Assembly (NCBI GenBank): GCA_900642245.1
Contig: CAAAJI010000025.1
Location: 5,279 to 28,344, forward strand
Length of the DNA: 23,066 bases
From: Fragilaria radians
Taxonomy: Eukaryota; Bacillariophyta; Fragilariophyceae; Fragilariales; Fragilariaceae
Direction: 5' to 3'
A program made the position numbers and the translations under genes. The notes below the pieces were generated by a model. It was not told the DNA's origin. It did not search any database and saw nothing but the letters and a program-made list of their open reading frames with translations. Below are positions 1-8,511 of the stretch, piece after piece. Every line of letters starts with the position of its first letter. The first letter of the stretch is position 1.

Positions 1-726
1 TCGGGCCGACATGTAGTACAGGCCACGGTTCGACTGATTGAAGACGCGGACTGATCCATCTGGCTTTGTAACCTTGAAACAGTTGCCCTCAGTGCTATGG
101 TATGTGACGGTGTATCCGTGTTCGCGCACGCGGGCCAGAGAAAGAATGTTGGCGATCCCTTTCGGGTGGTACCATACGGTGCCGTATCCCGGAAGGTCGC
201 CAATGAGGTTGGTTGAAGTCACTCCGGCGTTGCAATGGATGTCCATATAGGACTCCGCCTGACGAATGTTACGAAGCAAGGACGCGTTTTGAAACACGTC
301 CACGGTCGACTGATTGTCTAGAAGTATCCAATGTTTGGGAACTGCGGACGAAGAGGATGATTGAAGCACAGTCTCGGTCGTGTGTTGAGTGAGGAACTGG
401 AAACCCACGGTCAGATCTTCGTCAGATTCTCCTTCCGCGATGCCTGACAGCAACATAGTTGCACCTGATTGGCGAGTAGCTGCTGCCGTGGCAGAGGATG
501 AACCAGCGCTAGTGATGCTGGACGCGGTGGAGGCGGAATCGGCTGTGTCTCCGGTGGTGGATGATGGGCGAATCAGCCTTTCATTGTCACACTCACTTGG
601 GTAGTGACCTTTGTTACCGCATCGGCAGCATGTGACCTTGGACTTGTCCTTGGCGCCACGCTTCTTACCTGAGCTTCCTTGGACTCTTTGGCGGCGCCCT
701 CACCAGGGCTGTTTGGAATAGTCATT
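1..726 (-). mobile_element. Copia-type retrotransposon fragment (gag C-terminus and protease), truncated
   Basis: The minus strand is open from 699 to the window edge. It encodes a CCHC zinc knuckle (C-x2-C-x4-H-x4-C, 589-630), a Ser/Ala/Thr-rich linker, the aspartic protease motif LLDNQSTVDVF (about 292-330), and then a region ending NRGLYYMSAR that fits the start of a GAG-pre-integrase domain. This order is that of Ty1/Copia gag-pol, which packages and integrates retrotransposon cDNA. A second frame from ATG at about 726 reads MTIPNSPGEGAAKESKEAQ and joins naturally to the knuckle frame if one base is missing near 670-675, so the copy carries a frameshift. Upstream of about 726 the resemblance stops and the DNA turns AT-rich, so the element is 5' truncated. 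The fragment is clearly more GC-rich than its surroundings. Confidence 0.85.
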
Positions 727-731
727 GCTTG

Positions 732-856
732 TAATTACTTTAAAATGTTGAAACCACACTTCCTTGAACGTGAGTCCTTAGCGCTGTACAGGCAACAATT
801 GAATCGCGTAGAAGAGGGAGACTTTATCGGATGTAAGTCAGATTTTAAAGTAATTA
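732..856. repeat. 15-bp perfect inverted repeat, 95-nt loop
   Basis: taattactttaaaat at 732-746 is the exact reverse complement of attttaaagtaatta at 842-856. It lies just beyond the Copia fragment boundary. It could be the ends of a small non-autonomous element or a chance AT-rich hairpin. No target-site duplication is obvious. Confidence 0.5.
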
Positions 857-2474
857 TGAGCCACTGGCTCATTCTCATCTACTACTAGTAAGTGACACCA
901 TCGGTATTTTGTACTGCTCCAGATTCTGGCTCCAACATAAGTCAGATGCGACGAATCTTCTAGGACCTTAGATTGTGAAAGAATAACACTTGTAGTCTTG
1001 AAGAAATGCCTAGTTCACAATCTAGAACGAAAGATGCCTTTCGTCTTTTGTGAAATGCTAATTGCTTGCCGTAAGATAGGTTCCCACTTAGAATATGGGA
1101 TGTTGAAAATCACGGTAGGAATACTACTTCTTCTTGGAAGCCTGGATGCCTGGCTTCGTGAAGGAATCCAACTTGATTAGCTCTATTTCACCAACCTTAC
1201 TATAATCCTGTTTCTCCACCTTTGTCCTCTTAAAAATATTTATCAAAGAGGCTTGCAGACAGCAGGCTATTGAAGACCTTTGTAAATGTGTTCATAGTGG
1301 CGTTATCTTTTAGTTGAAAGCCAAAAAAGTTATCCAATTACATAGCTCTCCGTTGAAGCATGCCAATAGTAGCTATGATTGACTTTGGTAGGACTTGGAA
1401 TCATACAAGATACAAGTGAAGGAAAGGAAAATAATTTTTATCCACATTAATCCAATTCATTGAATTTATTCACAACATCACACACACATTTATCTCATAG
1501 CCCGCTAGGTGGCTTATTGACAGATTGAATGCTAGCCTCCACCATCCAGAAGCGTAAGCGGACAACATCAACTCACCTCTCAGAATTACTTATAAAGGAC
1601 TTCGTAACAGATTGGCTATAAAAGATAAAAGTGACGAAATCGACAATGCACCAATTATTGATTGAACAGAATTCAATTTGCTAAATACTTTGCTTATCAT
1701 ATTCAAGTTCTTATTGCTCGCGATTGCTTTCCTGCACAAATTCTAGAATAAAAGGTAATGCCATAATAAACCTTTCAAAATGTAAAGAAAAATGGTTTCC
1801 TGTGAAACATTTGCAACCAGGATTACGACATGGATTATGCTTGATTCTCAATAGTGAACGCAGCATACACAAGTCATATAATTTATTGCATGATGAAATT
1901 TACTTGTTTTATTATTTGAACTAAACGTAACCTTTGTTTCTTCGGATATATGCCTGCATAGCAAAAGGGCTATCGTTATCACTTGGCCATTTGTCAATAA
2001 TTGAGCATTTTATGGCGAAAGGATATAAATAGACGTTGTAACTACTTTAATGTCGTATTGATGCTAATTCTGTTGCTGTGTAGATAATATAAAGCTGTTT
2101 TTCGTTGTGTGGAACTTGTTTCAGAGTTAAATCTGCTGTCAAAAGTGAACTGCTGTTGTTTATGGAATGGTATTATCACTGTTCTGTTCACATAAATTTC
2201 GTGTATTCTTTTCTTGTATGATACATTAAAGAATTCAGACATCCCGTTTATGCCTATTATAAATTTAAGTTTAGCTTATGCAGTTTATCTGCTATAGACA
2301 TGGAACATCTTTCTTTGTTCATGCAGTAATATAGTCACTTTTTCCAGCAAATTTTCCTAGAAAAAAATTTAGTATTGCTATTAAGAAGTCTCAACCATTT
2401 TCTGCAGTGACAGTTTCGATAGCATTTGCATGGCACTTACTATTCAAATGTTCTATAGGTAACAACAAAAAGTC
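857..2474. other. AT-rich stretch without a recognisable gene
   Basis: Only short open frames (up to about 66 codons) occur on either strand, and none shows a domain I recognise. The composition is AT-rich, with several runs of A or T. It lies between a Copia fragment and a hAT relic and is probably old transposon debris, but I cannot assign it. Confidence 0.5.
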
Positions 2475-4220
2475 TCAAGAACATTTCAGTTTAGCATATT
2501 TAATTAACACAAAGCTCCTGCGTAAAATAAATTGACTCAATTTCCTCTTGTACCAAATGCAAAGCAATCTTTCTTCCGATCTAATCATGTGCTTGCAGGA
2601 CGGAAAGAGCGGATTGAACAACAAGCTCCACATAAGGGACAAATCCAGCCTAGTGAAACACAAGCTGAATGGGTTGAGTAGCCACATTGTCAAAGAAATT
2701 TTCCTACCCATAATCCCGTTTGAAGCCTTTGAATTTGCTTGGCATATGAAAGTCAAATAACAAGGAGTCACTTTACTCAACATGGGAAGAGCGGACACGT
2801 AAGGAAAGCACTGTTCTCCACCAAAGTAAGTTGTTGCCTCGTCCAATGGCCATAGAATCCTCAGACCCTTTTTCAAGGCCCAGTTCTCCTTGCTAAGCTC
2901 AGTTAATGCGCTCCTTCTCCCAATGAACTCTTTTTTAGCATCTGGACTTCAAGAAAAGCTTTGAAATTGAGTGACGCTCCCTATTAGCCAGCCCATGTGC
3001 TTGAGCATGTGGAATGTTGAGTTCCATCTTGTGCGCACGTCCTGTCTAATCAGAAGTACATTTTGAATCAAATGAAGAACATGAATCTTGATCAATAGCT
3101 CTTTGCATTAGATTGAGTTTCTCAGGAACATCATAGCCTTTCGAAAATCATTTACCACACTAGGAACTCTTGCAAAGCATTCTTCAGAAGACTACATTTT
3201 GTCAGGATCTATAAAAGGATTGTCAGCGACTTCCGTTTCTTCAATTGTCTCAGTGTCATTATCGGATTATTTTTTGCCATCAATTGTTGTTAGCAAAGTT
3301 TCCTTCTTTTTTTCTACCAGTAACTGGCTGACAATGAGTTGGAGACAATGCCCTATGCAAAGAAAGTGAGGGTATTTCCCAGTCTGTGCAAGCTTTGACC
3401 CTGCTAGACCTGCTATCCCATAAAATCATTGAGATCATTGACACATCTAGTTCCATCAGTCAAAGACTTTCTCTAGACAATCTTAAATAAAATCACTAGT
3501 ATGCTTTCCTTCAAGCTGCTCAACTTCCAGCATGAAACAAATCATATCAAAATCCTCAGTGAGAAAGTGAATAGTCAGAGTCATAAATTCCATCATGATT
3601 TTGGAAGACAAAATGTCACTTATGCATGCAAAGTGTGCCATCAACTTGCTCATGATGACCTTGATATGCTGCTGCATCCACATGCAGACAGTGATTGCGT
3701 TCTTCTTATTAAGATTGCAAGATGGAAGCTTCAGCGTGCCATTCATAGATGAGGAACATGAGATCAATTCTTGGAGGTAATCATTTTCAGTAACCATCTC
3801 AATCTCAAACAAGTGCAACAACTTAACAGTAAATGCACATACTTCTGGTCTGAAATGGGTGCCATCTTTTCCTGTTGATTTGCTTTGGTAGGGAAATGAT
3901 GAGTAATTGTGCTGGGACAAAATTTCCCCTTCTTGTTTTTCCTCTCCTCTGTATCTTAGTACTGCTGGAATAAACCTGGATGTGTGCTGTCCATGACAAT
4001 TGAGGGATTTGATTCACTTAATGGAATGCAGTGTTTGCACCAACAGCATTACTTTATTGGTACTTTTTCTACGTACTCTTTGTAATGTTCTCAGGACCAA
4101 GGAGTTTGATGCATATGGCATGTCATGCAGCTTAGGTTTCACGTCTTCTTTGTCTTGTTCTTCCTTTCCCCTTCTGCCTGTTGCATTTCTTCTCCTTTCT
4201 TTTCCTCATCATCCATTTAA
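2475..4220 (-). pseudogene. hAT-superfamily transposase relic
   Basis: The minus strand carries the ordered landmarks of a hAT (Ac/RICESLEEPER/ZBED-like) DDE transposase, spread over several frames. A degraded BED-finger region lies at about 3820-4020. The segment FMTLTIHFLTEDF followed by a Leu-rich stretch and GKHTSDFI lies at 3501-3587. A TDGTRCVND segment, matching the usual TDxAxNM, lies at about 3420-3460. The Cys/His core reads FLCIGHCLQLIVSQLL at 3309-3368. TRWNSTFHMLK, the strongly conserved TRWNS motif, lies at 3000-3044. LDEATTYFGGEQ, matching PFEEATxxLSGE, lies at 2811-2849. At least four frame changes and several in-frame stops show it is dead. No clear C-terminal hATC dimerisation domain follows below 2475, so the 3' end is missing or too decayed. 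A possible ATG lies at 4214-4216 in a Lys/Glu-rich frame that soon ends. Terminal inverted repeats were not found. Confidence 0.85.
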
Positions 4221-4468
4221 AAGTGATAGTTAACTTATATTTTAAGCAATGGGCTATCTAACATTCAATGTTAACATTGACATCAGTATAAACAATGGTT
4301 AGACAACTTAGCGCGACATTGGTGCCGTAACTATGATAAGGAAACGGGTTAAGGTGTCAGTTGGTCGAAGGTCCTGCTTACGTATGCATCGCTTTGTAGA
4401 TACGGTTTCTGAAAGTTCACAAAGAAAAAATTCTTTCTCCACTATTTTCCATTTACAATATTTGTCTA
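4221..4468. other. Gap between hAT relic and IMPase-family gene
   Basis: AT-rich DNA preceding the IMPase-family gene; it should contain that gene's promoter and 5' UTR. Open frames here overlap the hAT relic or the downstream gene in other frames and show no family resemblance. No confident TATA or initiator element was identified. Confidence 0.35.
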
Positions 4469-5523
4469 ATGAGTACGCTAACCAGGCAATCAACACGCAC
4501 AGGTATATCGAAAGACAGTTCAGTTCCTGTTGCTGTGGCATCTGCTCTTTTTGCTGTTGGATTAACATGGGCATTAAAGCCAAATCAGGGAAGGGGAAGG
4601 TCAGATCCGATGGTACCTCGGGATCTAATTGGTGTTCCTTACGCAGAGGAGCTGGAATTAGCGATTGAAGTCGCATTAAAAGGTATATAGATTTTTCTTG
4701 ACTTCTATCAAACCATATAATCCATTTCTAACCTTCATTACATCGCTGCATGCTGTAAGCTGGTGAGCATATAGTCACAAAAACGGATGCAAAGGGAACA
4801 GCAGCTGAGCTCACACAGGGAAAAGACGATATAGATGGTGAAGAATTAAATGATCGGATTGTGATTGAGGCAATTCGTTACTTTTACCCAGACCATAAAA
4901 TTATTGGAGAACCTGGAGACGAAGGTATCATTCCTCAACTGACAATGGCGCCCACATGGATAATAGATTCTGGAGACGGTACTCCAAATTTTGACTCTGG
5001 TTTACCTCTCACATGTGTGAGTATCGGATTTTGCGTGGAGGGCAAACCGGTTATGGGAGTAGTATACGCACCGCACACAAACGAATTGTACGTTGCCATC
5101 CATGGACACGGTGCTTACAGAAACGGTGTCCGAATTATTGGATCACCTCGGGTTAAAACACTATCAGAATCTGTGGTTAACTTCGAATTTGGATTCGCAA
5201 GGTCAGAAGTTGCACAATGTGTCCGTAACATAATGAAGAATGGCGTGAAAACAACTCGTTGCTTAGGAAGTGGTGTTTTAGATTTTTGCTACGTTGCAAC
5301 TGGGAGATTAGATGTAGTTTTTACAGGAGTGGCCAGCGACGGTTGGAGACCTTGGGATTTTTGTGCAGCCTACCTTATTGTGAAGGAATCGGGCGGTTCA
5401 ATGGAGTCGTTAGAGAACCAAGAGGAAGGCGATGAATTCAATCTTTATGGATCCTCAATAATTTGTGCGACATCTCAGGAATTATTGAATGAAACCAGAA
5501 GTGTATGCTTGGGTGGCATCTAA
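4469..5523 (+). CDS. Inositol monophosphatase family phosphatase (two exons)
   Basis: Exons 4469-4682 and 4760-5523 join in phase 1 to give 325 residues. The family hydrolyses small phosphomonoesters (inositol phosphate, fructose-1,6-bisphosphate, PAP) with Mg2+ and is Li+-sensitive. Seen here: a hydrophobic segment at residues 19-36 after a short Ser/Thr/Arg-rich N-terminus; AGE at 72-74; the metal ligand Glu122 in IIGEP; Asp141 and Asp144 in TWIIDSGDGTPNF; the GVVY and GHGAYRNG core; and Asp271 in WRPWDFCAAYLIVKESGG. All four metal-binding acidic positions of human IMPA1 (Glu70, Asp90, Asp93, Asp220) therefore have counterparts. Oddities: GEE is GEP, DP[IL]DGT is DSGDGT, and the DLVTxTD motif is replaced by DDIDGEELND. 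Domain spacing is otherwise normal. The hydrophobic segment suggests a signal anchor or targeting peptide. The start at 4469 is the first ATG in frame; substrate is unknown. Closest type by motifs is IMPA-like rather than bisphosphate nucleotidase. Confidence 0.88.
4683..4759 (+). other. Spliceosomal intron, 77 nt, phase 1
   Basis: The donor is GTATAT and the acceptor GTAAG before CTGGTGAG, with a branch-like TTCTAAC about 37 nt upstream of the acceptor. Splicing creates the codon GCT and restores the family-typical AGE sequence. Confidence 0.82.
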
Positions 5524-6319
5524 ACTGCAAATCCGTTGTTCTGAAACTAGATTATTATTGATAAATTACTAGATTCTTCCTGTATAGTAAGCTTCCAAAT
5601 TTGATCACAAGTTAAAGATATTGAAGTCGTTGCATCTAACATTATATAGCTCTATGTTTCTTCGAAGAAGGAAGGCGCTACTATGCCAGTGGACAAGCGA
5701 AGTCCAAAATACTATTCAGATGCACATGATAAGAATAACACAAGAGGATAATGAGACTCGTAGATCAAAAGACCATCACATATTGTGGGTATTTGCACCA
5801 GGTGAATCACCGCATTGAAGAAGGCGGAATTAAGGAAATCTCTTGTTGGAGATCATGTCTTAAGGCAAAAGTAGAAGTTATGTCCATTGTTCATCGATTT
5901 ATATCTATCAATTCACCGAAAGTTGATCATTATTGGATGTCAGCCTATTTCAAAAGAATAATTGTCTTTAGAAACAATAGGAAAGACATTTGCATGAAAG
6001 GTGAAATCAGTTGAATTATTTGCAGTTAGCGAAGTATTCTAATCTCCATTCCTGATCTCAATCGTTCAACAAGCACATTAGATTCAGGATTTCCGATTTC
6101 CCCATTTAAATGAAGCTTTCATTATTTCTCATTACTTTAAACGTTTCCCATGATTTACTTCAGGAGTAGTCACTCCCTGTTTATCAATAAAATCTTATTA
6201 TTTATCATCATCCACTTAAACAAGAATTTTTGACTTGAATGAAATACTTCATTTTTCCATAACTTTCATGACATCAAATAAATCTTAATCAAGTACCAAC
6301 TTGCTGGCTGTTGAATTTA
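5524..6319. other. Intergenic stretch without a recognisable gene
   Basis: This region lies downstream of the IMPase-family gene and is AT-rich, with short overlapping open frames at 5621-6014 that I do not recognise. AATAAA sequences at about 6186 and 6278 could serve as polyadenylation signals or be chance. No RNA gene is evident. Confidence 0.4.
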
Positions 6320-6690
6320 TTAATTTTCAGGATGGTTGCCAAGATGACCCCAAATCATGCATTGACACCTTTTGTTTCTGTGTGTCACAAAAACCTTCGT
6401 ATGAGTCACAGCTACTATTCATTAACGTTTCAAATACCAACATCTTTAATGGATTTCATACTTAGTTGCAGTGTTTAGGGATATAGAGTTCACCTCCTCT
6501 CACATTTCCGTTAAAGCTCTTGTGCAGTCATCGTTTTTCTCCTATTTCTGCTAAACGATGATGCAAATTTAACTTGTGGTCAACTATTCCTTTTTCTTGT
6601 GGAGTGTTGGAAGTTGTAAATTCATATGCTACATGAAGACTTTCCTTAAAAATATTCAAGCGCATTAATGTCTCCGTCGTCAGTTTGACT
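6320..6690 (-). pseudogene. Copia integrase and downstream relic
   Basis: The minus-strand frame at 6528-6690 ends YEFTTSNTPQEKGIVDHKL, which matches the integrase catalytic-core signature FEFTxPxTPQQNGVVERKF of Copia elements, including the position of the third catalytic acidic residue, where Glu of VER appears as Asp. Further along the strand, CQCMIWGHLGNHPEN near 6325-6370, in another frame, resembles the short segment (WLGYAENHP-like) that follows the integrase core in Copia polyproteins. Stops and frame changes separate the pieces, so this is a decayed fragment. It sits just beyond the 3' end of sulfotransferase-like gene A and on the same strand. It is much more AT-rich and degraded than the Copia fragment at 1-726, so it is probably an older insertion. 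Confidence 0.7.
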
Positions 6691-6861
6691 TTTTTACATA
6701 CTGTGTTACGAATTATAGGTATTAAGTAGAGTGTTAGATAACTTTGATTTTTCACGAAGTTACCACGAAAGGGTACTACAAGAAAAAAATCAAGTCCATA
6801 GTTTATTCTCTATAGAAATAAGAACACACTCTTGAAACTGCTCATGAGAAAACAGGGGAGA

Positions 6862-8150
6862 TTAAGCGGCCAGCAAGGCTTCCACTTTTCTTTTAGCAGT
6901 TGTGACCTTCTTCACATAATCGGATAATGCCGCACTTAGCTGTGGAACTGACGCATGATCTTTCTTCAGCTTTTTCAAGGCATCGACCATGTTGTCTAAA
7001 TTCTCCAGCGTGTATGGGTATCGAGCAAAACCTGCGGGTACAGCAGCCACAGCTTGCTTCTTTTTTCCTTTCAAACGTTTTGGGGAAGATTCACCAATTA
7101 CTTTATTCCAGAGACATCCAAGGCTGGGATCAGGCATCAGGATGGAGGCTGCATTTGGATCAGTACGTCCTAGGAATATCCCGATTGCTTTGAGGGTTTC
7201 TGGTCCGATCTTGGGATCTGTAAAGTGTTCAAAAGGTAGGATCATAAGCTTCCCGGAGGCTTGATAATTCTCCATCCACCAACCTGTATGCTCTACCCAT
7301 TTAGTCAATTGCTCAATGAAATTTTCATTTCTCCAAGCCACCCAACGATCGACGGGTGGTTCTGAAGTGGGATCGTTAGCTTCATCCGCGCGGTACAAAA
7401 ATTTGAAGTAGGAGGGCATCACATCCAAAGGGTTTCGAATCAACAAAATTGCATGCTTTACCTTAGAGGTATCCATAATAAAAAATTTAGGCTTTTTCCA
7501 AGTTAGAAAAATTGGATGTTAGATTGTTCGTAGTAAACGAAGCATATTTTTAAAAGAGGGAAACTTACCGACACGTGGCGCGTAGGATAGTGGGTTTTTA
7601 CTGCAACACAAGCTCCCTTTTTGAGGTAGCCATTACCGTCGTTGTCATCACATGTTTTGATGCCTGATAGTTGCTCCATAGCCTGAAGTAATAGCTTACC
7701 ACCAGATCCTGGGAAAGATGCTGTCCAACTGGCCAGGACTTGAATTTCTTGAGATTCACGAAGTTCACATTGTCCCCCTCCGGGCGCTTGCTGTTGTTGC
7801 TGCTGCTGTAGTCCTTGGTTCTTTCCAGGTCCTCCCTGTTGCAAAGGTGGACCAGCCCTTTGAGGGGGTCCCATTTGTTGTGGAGGTGTTCCAAAACCTT
7901 GATTTGGAGGAGTCCCACCGAATCCTTGTTGACCTCCGAATCCTTGCTGCCCTCCAAATCCTTGTTGCTGCTGAGGTCCTGCACCAAACCCTTGCTGCTG
8001 TGCTCCACCACCAAAGCCACCTGGAGGGCCCCAACCAGGTTGCTGTTGCTGCAGTCTCCGGCGTAAATTGGGTGAATCGACATTAGACACAGCATACATG
8101 ATAATGACCGATGAAGAAGCAAGGCTTAGAATGATGACACGTGAGAGCAT
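6862..8150 (-). CDS. Secreted sulfotransferase-like protein A (two exons)
   Basis: Exons 8150-7569 and 7491-6862 join in phase 0 to give 403 residues. A hydrophobic N-terminus (residues 4-22) looks like a signal peptide or signal anchor. Residues 34-125 are a Gln/Gly/Pro-rich linker with repeated GFGGQQ units and a Q7 run. The catalytic domain follows: SWTASFPGSGGK (141-152) occupies the place of the 5'-phosphosulfate loop, KTHYP lies at 185-189, and AILLIRNPLDVMPSYFKF has the 3'-phosphate motif with Arg213 and Ser221 at the canonical +8 spacing. WRNENF and WWMENY are shared with paralogue B. Sulfotransferases move sulfate from PAPS to sugars, proteins or small molecules; here the signal suggests Golgi or secreted action. 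The usual Lys/Arg of the 5' loop (PKSG or PRSG) is Gly. It is transcribed divergently from sulfotransferase C. The acceptor is unknown. The join is supported by exactly 18 residues between KTHYP and AILLIR in both A and B. Confidence 0.82.
7492..7568 (-). other. Spliceosomal intron, 77 nt, phase 0
   Basis: On the minus strand the donor is GTAAGT, the acceptor AAAAAG before CCTAAA, and CTAAC branch-like sequences lie 13 and 29 nt or so upstream. Splicing gives HVSPKFFIMDTSK and preserves the residue spacing seen in intronless paralogue B. Confidence 0.85.
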
Positions 8151-8511
8151 GATTGACTATAACAAGCAAGGTTAACCGTGTGTTGAAATGAAGTTAGATG
8201 ACTATGGCTAACGAGATAACAATTGAGAAATAAAACGCATGAAAGTGAAACTTTAAAATGACTCGCCGTTAACTCCAAAAATTTAGGAAACAGTAGTTTG
8301 CGGCAGTGACACAGGTTATTGTTGGATGACTATGCCGATGACTTTTCTGAGTTGACTGAATTACTGATGTCCCAGGACTGGGATTTGAACTACTGGTAGA
8401 AAATGGAAAAGCCTCTGCGAGTAGAATTATACAGCAGATTGTTCATAATCCCAATTCTGGAAAGTCACCCTACTTTGTCGTTGAAGAGACATACAGTTTC
8501 AAACATACAAT
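8151..8511. promoter_or_regulatory. Shared intergenic region of divergent sulfotransferase genes A and C
   Basis: These 361 bases separate the start codons of A (minus) and C (plus) and must contain the proximal promoters of both, so it may be a bidirectional promoter. It contains a short hairpin, tcccaggactggga, at about 8370-8383. No TATA box or known factor site is convincing. A tRNA-like B box on the minus strand was considered and rejected. Confidence 0.45.

Noticed and set aside
4308..4676. Minus and plus frames of 111-122 codons overlapping the IMPase first exon
   Set aside because: The frame starting at 4469 joins correctly to exon 2 and gives the conserved AGE sequence; the others have no family resemblance.
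7718..8086. Open frames of 83-122 codons on the plus strand opposite exon 1 of gene A
   Set aside because: They are antisense shadows of the repetitive Gln/Gly/Pro-coding region and have no family features of their own.
8341..8440. tRNA-like B box (agttcaaatcc) on the minus strand between genes A and C
   Set aside because: The T-arm stem does not pair properly (agtag against cccag), no A box lies at the right distance, and no acceptor stem can be formed.
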